Source: Flectonema sp. DT1601
Lineage: Eukaryota > Euglenozoa > Diplonemea > Diplonemida > Diplonemidae
Assembly (NCBI GenBank): GCA_964019425.1
Contig: OZ025852.1
Span: 316,501 to 380,500 of the forward strand
Direction: 5' to 3'
DNA: 64,000 bases
Shown: positions 28,540 to 40,367 of the stretch, piece by piece
Numbering within the stretch: position 1 is the first letter of the stretch
Layout of the letters: the number at the start of each line of letters is the position of its first letter
Notes under the pieces: generated by a model
Told to the model about the DNA's origin: nothing
Databases searched by the model: none
What the model saw: the letters and a program-made list of their open reading frames with translations, nothing else
Made by a program: the position numbers and the translations under genes

Positions 28540-30234
28540 TTTTGATATTCATCTAGTAATCCATCCATCATATTATTTCTATCAAATCCTCCTCTTCCTT
28601 TTGTAATTGCATTGCCTTTAGTTAACTGCGTTTTTTTATTTCTGACTCCCCCCCTCCTCCCCTTCCTTTGTTTCTTTTGCTTTTTCTTTTCGTGACTGCT
28701 TCTCGATTTACTCACACACTCCCTGTAGTGCTTTTGTGTGAGGTGACTTCTTGTTCTCCTTAAGAATGCAGTATCAAATTACATCCCATTTTTATTTTCT
28801 TTTTTGCATTTAACAAGCATTGTAAGTACAAAAAGAGAATATTGGACTCTTTTAGCTTAAATTTAAACTACGTCAGACGAAATTAAAATGTTTTATTTCA
28901 TTTTTGTAACAATCAGACAATGTCTGCTATGTTTCCCTCGTGTTGCTTTTAATAAAACAGAAAAGAAACAACAAACAAACTCATTTACAAACGTTTTACG
29001 GGAGCATACATATTCCACTAGAATTCATCTGGGAGAGGAGATAAGATAAATAGCTGGCGAACGAAATTTTCGAACAGTGTGAGTGACGGGTGACGTAGTC
29101 GTCTCTTTTTGAAGGAATGATTGTCCCTTGAAATGCATCAAGCGGGGACAGGGACAATTACCCTGGAAAGCTGCACTCTTTTGTTCAGTAGGGTGTCTGG
29201 TGGATGTGCATGGAAAAGACAGGGGAGATCTCTTCTCTTGCATCAGGCAGTAACGTACCGATAACGGGACGTATTTCCGCGTCGGTTTATTTATTTATTT
29301 ATTTATTTTCTTTTTTTTTGTGGAAATTGTAGCTTTCCCAACATTCTCGTTTCAACGATCGTGTGTTGACCCAACCTTGTTTACACAACTTTTCGATTTT
29401 GAGAACAACAAGTAAAATGTAATTGTGTGTTTATGAACATGTGTAAACAACATCCATCACAAAACACTTTATTTAACTGCTCCTCCCTTGTTTGTAGTTT
29501 TTTAATTTCGTTTTTTTCAGCTTTGATGCAATCCAGAAGTTTATATTCGTATAAACCTGATCAAACGGACTACAGGTCGTGAATCGGATGCTCTGTAGTT
29601 TGCTGTATCAGTGATGTAACGGACTTCCTTATCTATTAAAATGCTGTGTTTGTACGCTCCACTTTTATGGCTTTTTATACACATAGAAGCTGCTGCTTGC
29701 AAGTGCGGTGTTGGAAGATTTCATGCCCGAATAGGAATAAAAGGTTCGTGATTTCGATCTGATCGGAAGTTGCAAACAAAAACAAAAAAACACAAACAAG
29801 AATAGTCCGCATCAGTACCTCGTTTTTGATGTAGCTTTCGGCTTGTGTTTTTTTTACGATTTTTATAACTAAAAATGGAAAGAAAAGATTACTACTGATC
29901 TTGATTTCTCCGATAATGCTTTTCAGCGATCCTTTTCAGCAGAATGCAAAAGAGAGAATAAAAGAAAAGAAAAGAAAAGAAAAGAAATTTCATACACTCT
30001 TCCCTTCTAGCTAGACATTTATCACCCCTCAAACACAAAGAGGGTGTGGAAAAAATTTGAATTTGCTAACAATGATTTCTTATTGGTGTGATTTTTTTAT
30101 TTCCCAAACACAAAAAGGATGAACATGTTAAGATACTCCGAAGCTTCGTAATTTGTGACTCTTTGTGTCTGTGGTGGTAGTGTTTTTGTTACGTTTAATT
30201 AAATAATTGTATCACCAGTAGTAGTTTATATAAG
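28540..30234. repeat. GH3 array spacer (1695 bp), type A
   Basis: Nearly identical in spacers 1, 2 and 3 (28540-30234, 32479-34175, 36420-38123). It contains the dispersed repeat beginning TGCATTTAACAAGCATTG (about 28801), a palindromic GGGACAATTACCCTGG region, a TTTA microsatellite (about 29287), an AAAAG microsatellite (about 29965) of varying length, and the shared GH3 promoter at its end. Short frames in it are conserved only because the copies are recent. Confidence 0.85.
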
Positions 30235-32478
30235 ATGTTTAGAACTGTAGCAGGTGTTGCAATGGTGGCCTCAGCGGTTGCCACCAGACCTTGTGACCAG
30301 CCTCCACTGAAGGGATCTGAACTTTGTGATGAGACTAAAAGTACTTCTCAAAGAGCACAGTGGATCGTTAGTCAGTTAGAAACAAGTGAAAAGATCGGAT
30401 TGTTCTCGAACGGTGCGTCTGGAGTAGCAGCGAAGGGTCTTCCGAGTTACCAGTGGTGGTCTGAAGCCCTTCACGGTGTTGGTGACTCACCGGGTGTGAC
30501 ATTTGACGCTGAGACACCTTGCGCTACTTCATTCCCGCAGGTGATTACAACCAGTGCGAGTTTTAACAAAGACCTGTGGCACAGTATTGGTAACGTAATT
30601 TCAACTGAGGCCAGAGCTATGAACAATGTGGGACACGCTGGTTTAACTTTCTGGACCCCCAACATCAACTTAATAAGAGACCCGAGATGGGGACGTGGTC
30701 ACGAGACTCCAGGAGAGGACCCATACGCAACATCCATGTATGCGAAGTACTTTGTTCCTGGATTCCAAGTAGGTGAAGATCCAAAGCACGTCAAAGCATC
30801 ATCCTGTTGTAAGCATTACTACGCTTATGATCTCGAGAACTGGGGTGGTGTTGACCGTCATCACTTCAACGCGATAATCAACCAGCAGGATGAGGCAGAC
30901 ACTTACCTCCCTGCTTTCCACTCTTGTGTTATGAATGGAAAGGTAACAGCTTTAATGTGTTCATACAATGCCGTGAATGGAGTTCCTTCATGTGCTAATG
31001 AAAGAATTATGAATGGATTCGCAAGAGGTCTGTGGGGATTTGAAGGATACATCACATCTGACTGTGGTGCTGTGAATGATGTTCACACCACACACGCCTA
31101 CGCCAACTCTGACGACACCTGCAGAGATGTTCTCGAGGCCGGTATGGATTCCGACTGCGGGACCTTCCTTCACGGAAACCTTTTGAAGTCGATGCAAGAC
31201 AATGTTACTACCCAGTCTCAAGTTGACACGGCTCTCGAGCACTTGTTCGCTGTTCAGATCAGACTCGGACTGTTTGACGCAGCGTATAACCAGCCGTACT
31301 TGCAATATACTTACAAGGAAATGGTTAACATTCCTTCACATCAGAAACTCGCGTTGGAAGTTGCTCAGCAAGGAATGGTTCTCTTGAAGAACACTAATAA
31401 GGCTTTCCCACTTTCAACTGACAACATCAAGACACTCGCTGTTGTTGGACCAAATGCCAACGCCACTAATGTGATGCAGGGGAACTACCAGGGTGTGGCT
31501 CCCTATTTGATCTCCCCAGTGATGGGTCTCTCAAATTATACGAAGGTTTCCTATGTTCAGGGATGCGACACCGAGTGTGCTTCGACTGCTGGATTCGGGG
31601 ACGCAGTAATCGCGGCGAGGGAAGCTGACGCGACTGTCATTGTGATCGGTATCAGCACCAAGGAGGAGGGTGAAGCTCACGACCGTACTATTATTTCCCT
31701 TCCTGGATACCAAGAACAGTTCATCAATGAAGTTGCCGCAGCATCAAAGGGACCGGTGATGGTAGTCGTAATGGCTGGTGGATCTGTTGATTTCTCTGTG
31801 GCAAAGAACAACTTGAACGTTGATGGAATTATGTGGGTGGGATACCCTGGTCAGTCTGGAGGATCTGCTATTGCTTCAGTCATTTTTGGAGATTACAACC
31901 CGGGTGGTCGTCTTCCTCACACTCAATACCCGAAGGATTATATTAATAATTTATCAATGTTTGATATGGGATTCAGACCAAATGCATCAAGCAACAATCC
32001 AGGAAGAACTTACAGATTCTACACTGGAACACCAGTGTATGCTTATGGATCGGGTATTTCTTATACCACATTCTCGTACCGCAGTTCTGTGTCGGAGTTG
32101 TCGATTAGGAAGTCGGTTCTTGAAACGGAAGTTGGTAAGTTGAATGCGAAGCGTCAGTACTCAGAGACTGAGGATTCAGCACCACTTACGAGTATCAGTA
32201 TTACGGTAACGAATACTGGTGACAGAGCTGGTAGTGATGTTGTTATGGCATTTACTAAGCCTCCGACACCAGGTAAGAATGGATATCCTTTGAAAAGCTT
32301 GGTTGGGTTTGAGAGAGTTAACCTTCAACCTGGTCAGTCGCTGACACTGAGTTTCCCTGTAACAGCGAACTCAGTGGCACTGTCGGATATGTCTGGAGAC
32401 TTCATTACTGTTTCAGGTGAGTGGAAATTCGTCATCGGACCTGAGGACGAGTTGGTCCTTCCGATGAACATCAATTAG
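30235..32478 (+). CDS. GH3 beta-xylosidase-like, copy 2
   Basis: 747 residues; overall identity to copy 1 is above 98 percent. Distinguishing residues: M233; loop variant G278/N281/T285/T286/A288 just after nucleophile D276; R631 (SELSIRKS). All catalytic motifs are intact. Silent markers group it with copy 1 (e.g. CTG for the Leu in KDLWHS), while the loop groups it with copy 4. Confidence 0.93.
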   Translation: MFRTVAGVAMVASAVATRPCDQPPLKGSELCDETKSTSQRAQWIVSQLETSEKIGLFSNGASGVAAKGLPSYQWWSEALHGVGDSPGVTFDAETPCATSFPQVITTSASFNKDLWHSIGNVISTEARAMNNVGHAGLTFWTPNINLIRDPRWGRGHETPGEDPYATSMYAKYFVPGFQVGEDPKHVKASSCCKHYYAYDLENWGGVDRHHFNAIINQQDEADTYLPAFHSCVMNGKVTALMCSYNAVNGVPSCANERIMNGFARGLWGFEGYITSDCGAVNDVHTTHAYANSDDTCRDVLEAGMDSDCGTFLHGNLLKSMQDNVTTQSQVDTALEHLFAVQIRLGLFDAAYNQPYLQYTYKEMVNIPSHQKLALEVAQQGMVLLKNTNKAFPLSTDNIKTLAVVGPNANATNVMQGNYQGVAPYLISPVMGLSNYTKVSYVQGCDTECASTAGFGDAVIAAREADATVIVIGISTKEEGEAHDRTIISLPGYQEQFINEVAAASKGPVMVVVMAGGSVDFSVAKNNLNVDGIMWVGYPGQSGGSAIASVIFGDYNPGGRLPHTQYPKDYINNLSMFDMGFRPNASSNNPGRTYRFYTGTPVYAYGSGISYTTFSYRSSVSELSIRKSVLETEVGKLNAKRQYSETEDSAPLTSISITVTNTGDRAGSDVVMAFTKPPTPGKNGYPLKSLVGFERVNLQPGQSLTLSFPVTANSVALSDMSGDFITVSGEWKFVIGPEDELVLPMNIN

Positions 32479-34175
32479 TTTTGATATTCATCTAGTAATC
32501 CATACATCATATTATTTCTATCAAATCCTCCTCTTCCTTTTGTAATTGCATTGCCTTTAGTTAACTGCGTTTTTTTATTTCTGACCCCCCTCCCCTTCCT
32601 TTGTTTCTTTCGCTTTTTCTTTTCGTGATTGCTTCTCGTTTTACTCACACACTCCCTGTAGTGCTTTTGTGTGAGGTGACTTCTTGTTCTCCTTAAGAAT
32701 GCAGTATCAAATTACATCCCATTTTTTTTTTTTTTTTTTGCATTTAACAAGCATTGTAAGTACAAAAAGAGAATATTGGACTCTTTTAGCTTAAATTTAA
32801 ACTACGTCAGACGAAATTAAAATGTTTTATTTCATTTTTGTAACAATCAGACAATGTCTGCTATGTTTCCCTCGTGTTGCTTTTAATAAAACAGAAAAGA
32901 AACAACAAACAAACTCATTTACAAACGTTTTACGGGAGCATACATATTCCACTAGAATTCATCTGGGAGAGGAGATAAGATAAATAGCTGGCGAACGAAA
33001 TTTTCGAACAGTGTGAGTGACGGGTGACGTAGTCGTCTCTTTTTGAAGGAATGATTGTCCCTTGAAATGCATCAAGCGGGGACAGGGACAATTACCCTGG
33101 AAAGCTGCACTCTTTTGTTCAGTAGGGTGTCTGGTGGATGTGCATGGAAAAGACAGGGGAGATCTCTTCTCTTGCATCAGGCAGTAACGTACCGATAACG
33201 GGACGTATTTCCGCGTCGGTTTATTTATTTATTTATTTTCTTCTTTTTTTTTTTGGAAATTGTAGCTTTCCCAACATTCTCGTTTCAACGATCGTGTGTT
33301 GACCCAACCTTGTTTACACAACTTTTCGATTTTGAGAACAACAAGTAAAATGTAATTGTGTGTTGATGAACATGTGTAAACAACATCCATCACAAAACAC
33401 TTTATTTAACTGCTCCTCCCTTGTTTGTAGTTTTTTAATTTCATTTTTTTCAGCTTTGATGCAATCTAGAAGTTTATATTCGTATAAACCTGATCAAACG
33501 GACTACAGGTCGTGAATCGGATGCTCTGTAGTTTGCTGTATCAGTGATGCAACGGACTTCCTTATCTATTAAAATGCTGTGTTTGTACGCTCCACTTTTA
33601 TGGCTTTTTTATACACATAGAAACTGCTGCTTGCAAGTGCGGTGTTGGAAGATTTCATGCCCGAATAGGAATAAAAGGTTCGTGATTTCGATCTGATCGG
33701 AAGTTGCAAACAAAAACAAAAAAACACAAACAAGAATAGTCCGCATCAGTACCTCGTTTTTGATGTAGCTTTCGGCTTGTGTTTTTTTTACGATTTTTAT
33801 AACTAAAAATGGAAAGAAAAGATTACTACTGATCTTGATTTCTCCGATAATGCTTTTCAGCGATCCTTTTCAGCAGAATGCAAAAGAGAGAATAAAAGAA
33901 AAGAAAAGAAATGAAATTTCATACACTCTTCCCTTCTAGCTAGACATTTATCACCCCTCAAACACAAAGAGGGTGTGGAAAAGATTTGAATTTGCTAACA
34001 ATGATTTCTTATTGGTGTGATTTTTTAAAAAATATTTTTATTTCCCAAACACAAAAAGGATGAACATGTTAAGATACTCCGAAGCTTCGTAATTTGTGAC
34101 TCTTTGTGTCTGTGGTGGTAGTGTTTTTGTTAAGTTTAATTAAATAATTGTATCACCAGTAGTAGTTTATATAAG

Positions 34176-36419
34176 ATGTTTAGAACTGTAGCAGGTGTTG
34201 CAATGGTGGCCTCAGCGGTTGCCACCAGACCTTGTGACCAGCCTCCACTGAAGGGATCTGAACTTTGTGATGAGACTAAAAGTACTTCTCAAAGAGCACA
34301 GTGGATCGTTAGTCAGTTAGAAACAAGTGAAAAGATCGGATTGTTCTCGAACGGTGCGTCTGGAGTAGCAGCGAAGGGTCTTCCGAGTTACCAGTGGTGG
34401 TCTGAAGCCCTTCACGGTGTTGGTGACTCACCGGGTGTGACATTTGACGCTGAGACACCTTGCGCTACTTCATTCCCGCAGGTGATTACAACCAGTGCGA
34501 GTTTTAACAAAGACCTCTGGCACAGTATTGGTAACGTAATTTCAACTGAGGCCAGAGCTATGAACAATGTGGGACACGCTGGTTTAACTTTCTGGACCCC
34601 CAACATCAACTTAATAAGAGACCCGAGATGGGGACGTGGTCACGAGACTCCAGGAGAGGACCCATACGCAACATCCATGTATGCGAAGTACTTTGTTCCT
34701 GGATTCCAAGTAGGTGAAGATCCAAAGCACGTCAAAGCATCATCCTGTTGTAAGCATTACTACGCTTATGATCTCGAGAACTGGGGTGGTGTTGACCGTC
34801 ATCACTTCAACGCGATAATCAACCAGCAGGATGAGGCAGACACTTACCTCCCTGCATTCCACTCTTGTGTTATGAATGGAAAGGTAACAGCTTTAATGTG
34901 TTCATACAATGCCGTGAATGGAGTTCCTTCATGTGCTAATGAAAGAATTATGAATGGATTCGCAAGAGGTCTGTGGGGATTTGAAGGATACATCACATCT
35001 GACTGTAATGCTGTGGATGATGTTCACAACGCACACCACTACGCCAACTCTGACGACACCTGCAGAGATGTTCTCGAGGCCGGTATGGATTCCGACTGCG
35101 GGACCTTCCTTCACGGAAACCTTTTGAAGTCGATGCAAGACAATGTTACTACCCAGTCTCAAGTTGACACGGCTCTCGAGCACTTGTTCGCTGTTCAGAT
35201 CAGACTCGGACTGTTTGACGCAGCGTATAACCAGCCGTACTTACAATATACTTACAAGGAAATGGTTAACATTCCTTCACATCAGAAACTCGCGTTGGAA
35301 GTTGCTCAGCAAGGAATGGTTCTCTTGAAGAACACTAATAAGGCTTTCCCACTTTCAACTGACAACATCAAGACACTCGCTGTTGTTGGACCAAATGCCA
35401 ACGCCACTAATGTGATGCAGGGGAACTACCAGGGTGTGGCTCCCTATTTGATCTCCCCAGTGATGGGTCTCTCAAATTATACGAAGGTTTCCTATGTTCA
35501 GGGATGCGACACCGAGTGTGCTTCGACTGCTGGATTCGGGGACGCAGTAATCGCGGCGAGGGAAGCTGACGCGACTGTCATTGTGATCGGTATCAGCACC
35601 AAGGAGGAGGGTGAAGCTCACGACCGTACTATTATTTCCCTTCCTGGATACCAAGAACAGTTCATCAATGAAGTTGCCGCAGCATCAAAGGGACCAGTGA
35701 TGGTAGTCGTAATGGCTGGTGGATCTGTTGATTTCTCTGTGGCAAAGAACAACTTGAACGTTGATGGAATTATGTGGGTGGGATACCCTGGTCAGTCTGG
35801 AGGATCTGCTATTGCTTCAGTCATTTTTGGAGATTACAACCCGGGTGGTCGTCTTCCTCACACTCAATACCCGAAGGATTATATTAATAATTTATCAATG
35901 TTTGATATGGGATTCAGACCAAATGCATCAAGCAACAATCCAGGAAGAACTTACAGATTCTACACTGGAACACCAGTGTATGCTTATGGATCGGGTATTT
36001 CTTATACCACATTCTCGTACCGCAGTTCTGTGTCGGAGTTGTCGCTTAAGAAGTCGGTTCTTGAAACGGAAGTTGGTAAGTTGAATGCGAAGCGTCAGTA
36101 CTCAGAGACTGAGGATTCAGCACCACTTACGAGTATCAGTATTACAGTAACGAATACTGGTGACAGAGCTGGTAGTGATGTTGTTATGGCATTTACTAAG
36201 CCTCCGACACCAGGTAAGAATGGATATCCTTTGAAAAGCTTGGTTGGGTTTGAGAGAGTTAACCTTCAACCTGGTCAGTCGCTGACACTGAGTTTCCCTG
36301 TAACAGCGAACTCAGTGGCACTGTCGGATATGTCTGGAGACTTCATTACTGTTTCAGGTGAGTGGAAATTCGTCATCGGACCTGAGGACGAGTTGGTCCT
36401 TCCGATGAACATCAATTAG
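34176..36419 (+). CDS. GH3 beta-xylosidase-like, copy 3
   Basis: 747 residues, intact. M233; loop variant N278/D281/N285/A286/H288 as in copies 1 and 5; a private change to Leu at 630 (SELSLKKS). Silent sites are mixed: some shared with copies 1-2, others with 4-5, as expected of a conversion or crossover intermediate. Its 1704-bp spacer is type A. Confidence 0.93.
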   Translation: MFRTVAGVAMVASAVATRPCDQPPLKGSELCDETKSTSQRAQWIVSQLETSEKIGLFSNGASGVAAKGLPSYQWWSEALHGVGDSPGVTFDAETPCATSFPQVITTSASFNKDLWHSIGNVISTEARAMNNVGHAGLTFWTPNINLIRDPRWGRGHETPGEDPYATSMYAKYFVPGFQVGEDPKHVKASSCCKHYYAYDLENWGGVDRHHFNAIINQQDEADTYLPAFHSCVMNGKVTALMCSYNAVNGVPSCANERIMNGFARGLWGFEGYITSDCNAVDDVHNAHHYANSDDTCRDVLEAGMDSDCGTFLHGNLLKSMQDNVTTQSQVDTALEHLFAVQIRLGLFDAAYNQPYLQYTYKEMVNIPSHQKLALEVAQQGMVLLKNTNKAFPLSTDNIKTLAVVGPNANATNVMQGNYQGVAPYLISPVMGLSNYTKVSYVQGCDTECASTAGFGDAVIAAREADATVIVIGISTKEEGEAHDRTIISLPGYQEQFINEVAAASKGPVMVVVMAGGSVDFSVAKNNLNVDGIMWVGYPGQSGGSAIASVIFGDYNPGGRLPHTQYPKDYINNLSMFDMGFRPNASSNNPGRTYRFYTGTPVYAYGSGISYTTFSYRSSVSELSLKKSVLETEVGKLNAKRQYSETEDSAPLTSISITVTNTGDRAGSDVVMAFTKPPTPGKNGYPLKSLVGFERVNLQPGQSLTLSFPVTANSVALSDMSGDFITVSGEWKFVIGPEDELVLPMNIN

Positions 36420-38123
36420 TTTTGATATTCATCTAGTAATCCATACATCATATTATTTCTATCAAATCCTCCTCTTCCTTTTGTAATTGCATTGCCTTTA
36501 GTTAACTGCGTTTTTTTATTTCTGACCCCCCCCCTCCTCCCCTTCCTTTGTTTCTTTCGCTTTTTCTTTTGGTGATTGCTTCTCGATTTACTCACACACT
36601 CCCTGTAGTGCTTTTGTGTGAGGTGACTTCTTGTTCTCCTTAAGAATGCAGTATCAAATTACATCCCATTTTTATTTTCTTTTTTGCATTTAACAAGCAT
36701 TGTAAGTACAAAAAGAGAATATTGGACTCTTTTAGCTTAAATTTAAACTACGTCAGACGAAATTAAAATGTTTTATTTCATTTTTGTAACAATCAGACAA
36801 TGTCTGCTATGTTTCCCTCGTGTTGCTTTTAATAAAACAGAAAAGAAACAACAAACAAACTCATTTACAAACGTTTTACGGGAGCATACATATTCCACTA
36901 GAATTCATCTGGGAGAGGAGATAAGATAAATAGCTGGCGAACGAAATTTTCGAACAGTGTGAGTGACGGGTGACGTAGTCGTCTCTTTTTGAAGGAATGA
37001 TTGTCCCTTGAAATGCATCAAGCGGGGACAGGGACAATTACCCTGGAAAGCTGCACTCTTTTGTTCAGTAGGGTGTCTGGTGGATGTGCATGGAAAAGAC
37101 AGGGGAGATCTCTTCTCTTGCATCAGGCAGTAACGTACCGATAACGGGACGTATTTCCGCGTCGGTTTATTTATTTATTTATTTTCTTCTTTTTTTTTTT
37201 GGAAATTGTAGCTTTCCCAACATTCTCGTTTCAACGATCGTGTGTTGACCCAACCTTGTTTACACAACTTTTCGATTTTGAGAACAACAAGTAAAATGTA
37301 ATTGTGTGTTGATGAACATGTGTAAACAACATCCATCACAAAACACTTTATTTAACTGCTCCTCCCTTGTTTGTAGTTTTTTAATTTCATTTTTTTCAGC
37401 TTTGATGCAATCCAGAAGTTTATATTCGTATAAACCTGATCAAACGGACTACAGGTCGTGAATCGGATGCTCTGTAGTTTGCTGTATCAGTGATGCAACG
37501 GACTTCCTTATCTATCAAAATGCTGTGTTTGTACGCTCCACTTTTATGGCTTTTTTATACACATAGAAGCTGCTGCTTGCAAGTGCGGTGTTGGAGGATT
37601 TCATGCCCGAATAGGAATAAAAGGTTCGTGATTTCGATCTGATCGGAAGTTGCAAACAAAAACAAAAAAACACAAACAAGAATAGTCCGCATCAGTACCT
37701 CGTTTTTGATGTAGCTTTCGGCTTGTGTTTTTTTTTACGATTTTTATAACTAAAAATGGAAAGAAAAGATTACTACTGATCTTGATTTCTCCGATAATGC
37801 TTTTCAGCGATCCTTTTCAGCAGAATGCAAAAGAGAGAATAAAAGAAAAGAAAAGAAAAGAAATTTCATACACTCTTCCCTTCTAGCTAGACATTTATCA
37901 CCCCTCAAACACAAAGAGGGTGTGGAAAAAATTTGAATTTGCTAACAATGATTTCTTATTGGTGTGATTTTTTAAAAAAATATTTTTATTTCCCAAACAC
38001 AAAAAGGATGAGCATGTTAAGATACTCCGAAGCTTCGTAATTTGTGACTCTTTGTGTCTGTGGTGGTAGTGTTTTTGTTAAGTTTAATTAAATAATTGTA
38101 TCACCAGTAGTAGTTTATATAAG

Positions 38124-40367
38124 ATGTTTAGAACTGTAGCAGGTGTTGCAATGGTGGCCTCAGCGGTTGCCACCAGACCTTGTGACCAGCCTCCACTGAA
38201 GGGATCTGAACTTTGTGATGAGACTAAAAGTACTTCTCAAAGAGCACAGTGGATCGTTAGTCAGTTAGAAACAAGTGAAAAGATCGGATTGTTCTCGAAC
38301 GGTGCGTCTGGAGTAGCAGCGAAGGGTCTTCCGAGTTACCAGTGGTGGTCTGAAGCCCTTCACGGTGTTGGTGACTCACCGGGTGTGACATTTGACGCTG
38401 AGACGCCTTGCGCTACTTCATTCCCGCAGGTGATTACAACCAGTGCGAGTTTTAACAAAGACCTCTGGCACAGTATTGGTAACGTAATTTCAACTGAGGC
38501 CAGAGCTATGAACAATGTGGGACACGCTGGTTTAACTTTCTGGACCCCCAACATCAACTTAATAAGAGACCCGAGATGGGGACGTGGTCACGAGACTCCG
38601 GGAGAGGACCCATACGCAACATCCATGTATGCGAAGTACTTTGTTCCTGGATTCCAAGTAGGTGAAGATCCAAAGCACGTCAAAGCATCATCCTGTTGTA
38701 AGCATTACTACGCTTATGATCTCGAGAACTGGGGTGGTGTTGACCGTCATCACTTCAACGCGATAATCAACCAGCAGGATGAGGCAGACACTTACCTCCC
38801 TGCTTTCCACTCTTGTGTTACGAATGGAAAGGTAACAGCTTTAATGTGTTCATACAATGCCGTGAATGGAGTTCCTTCATGTGCTAATGAAAGAATTATG
38901 AATGGATTCGCAAGAGGTCTGTGGGGATTTGAAGGATACATCACATCTGACTGTGGTGCTGTGAATGATATTCACACCACACACGCCTACGCCAACTCTG
39001 ACGACACCTGCAGAGATGTTCTCGAGGCCGGTATGGATTCCGACTGCGGGACCTTCCTTCACGGAAACCTTTTGAAGTCGATGCAAGACAATGTCACTAC
39101 CCAGTCTCAAGTTGACACGGCTCTCGAGCACTTGTTCGCCGTTCAGATCAGACTCGGACTGTTTGACGCAGCGTATAACCAGCCGTACTTACAATATACT
39201 TACAAGGAAATGGTTAACATTCCTTCACATCAGAAACTCGCGTTGGAAGTTGCTCAGCAAGGAATGGTTCTCTTGAAGAACACTAATAAGGCTTTCCCAC
39301 TTTCAACTGACAACATCAAGACACTCGCTGTTGTTGGACCAAATGCCAACGCCACTAATGTGATGCAGGGGAACTACCAGGGTGTGGCTCCCTATTTGAT
39401 CTCCCCAGTGATGGGTCTCTCAAATTATACGAAGGTTTCCTATGTTCAGGGATGCGACACCGAGTGTGCTTCGACTGCTGGATTCGGGGACGCAGTAATC
39501 GCGGCGAGAGAAGCTGACGCGACTGTCATTGTGATCGGTATCAGCATCAAGGAGGAGGGTGAATCTCACGACCGTACTATTATTTCCCTTCCTGGATACC
39601 AAGAACAGTTCATCAATGAAGTTGCCGCAGCATCAAAGGGACCAGTGATGGTAGTCGTAATGGCCGGTGGATCTGTTGATTTCTCTGTGGCAAAGAACAA
39701 CTTGAACGTTGATGGAATTATGTGGGTGGGATACCCTGGTCAGTCTGGAGGATCTGCTATCGCTTCCGTCATTTTTGGAGATTACAACCCGGGTGGTCGT
39801 CTTCCTCACACTCAATACCCGAAGGATTATATTAATAATTTATCAATGTTTGATATGGGATTCAGACCAAATGCATCAAGCAACAATCCAGGAAGAACTT
39901 ACAGATTCTACACTGGAACACCAGTGTATGCTTATGGATCGGGTATTTCTTATACCACATTCTCGTACCGCAGTTCTGTGTCGGAGTTGTCGATTAAGAA
40001 GTCGGTTCTTGAAACGGAAGTTGGTAAGTTGAATGCGAAGCGTCAGTACTCAGAGACTGAGGATTCAGCACCACTTACGAGTATCAGTATTACGGTAACG
40101 AATACTGGTGACAGAGCTGGTAGTGATGTTGTTATGGCATTTACTAAGCCTCCGACACCTGGTAAGAATGGATATCCTTTGAAAAGCTTGGTTGGGTTTG
40201 AGAGAGTTAACCTTCAACCTGGTCAGTCGCTGACACTGAGTTTCCCTGTAACAGCGAACTCAGTGGCACTGTCGGATATGTCTGGAGACTTCATTACTGT
40301 TTCAGGTGAGTGGAAATTCGTCATCGGACCTGAGGACGAGTTGGTCCTTCCGATGAACATCAATTAG
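38124..40367 (+). CDS. GH3 beta-xylosidase-like, copy 4
   Basis: 747 residues, intact. T233 as in copy 1; loop variant G278/N281/T285/T286/A288 as in copy 2 plus a private V283I. Also private: T475I and A481S, which flank the KEEGE segment holding the probable acid/base E480. This is the most divergent copy around both catalytic residues. Its 3' flank switches to the type B sequence shared with copy 5. Confidence 0.93.
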   Translation: MFRTVAGVAMVASAVATRPCDQPPLKGSELCDETKSTSQRAQWIVSQLETSEKIGLFSNGASGVAAKGLPSYQWWSEALHGVGDSPGVTFDAETPCATSFPQVITTSASFNKDLWHSIGNVISTEARAMNNVGHAGLTFWTPNINLIRDPRWGRGHETPGEDPYATSMYAKYFVPGFQVGEDPKHVKASSCCKHYYAYDLENWGGVDRHHFNAIINQQDEADTYLPAFHSCVTNGKVTALMCSYNAVNGVPSCANERIMNGFARGLWGFEGYITSDCGAVNDIHTTHAYANSDDTCRDVLEAGMDSDCGTFLHGNLLKSMQDNVTTQSQVDTALEHLFAVQIRLGLFDAAYNQPYLQYTYKEMVNIPSHQKLALEVAQQGMVLLKNTNKAFPLSTDNIKTLAVVGPNANATNVMQGNYQGVAPYLISPVMGLSNYTKVSYVQGCDTECASTAGFGDAVIAAREADATVIVIGISIKEEGESHDRTIISLPGYQEQFINEVAAASKGPVMVVVMAGGSVDFSVAKNNLNVDGIMWVGYPGQSGGSAIASVIFGDYNPGGRLPHTQYPKDYINNLSMFDMGFRPNASSNNPGRTYRFYTGTPVYAYGSGISYTTFSYRSSVSELSIKKSVLETEVGKLNAKRQYSETEDSAPLTSISITVTNTGDRAGSDVVMAFTKPPTPGKNGYPLKSLVGFERVNLQPGQSLTLSFPVTANSVALSDMSGDFITVSGEWKFVIGPEDELVLPMNIN

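Noticed and set aside
29025-29243. 72-codon minus-strand ORF conserved in three GH3 spacers
   Set aside because: The spacers themselves are nearly identical, so conservation says nothing about coding; the older related remnant at 24650-24730 does not keep the frame.
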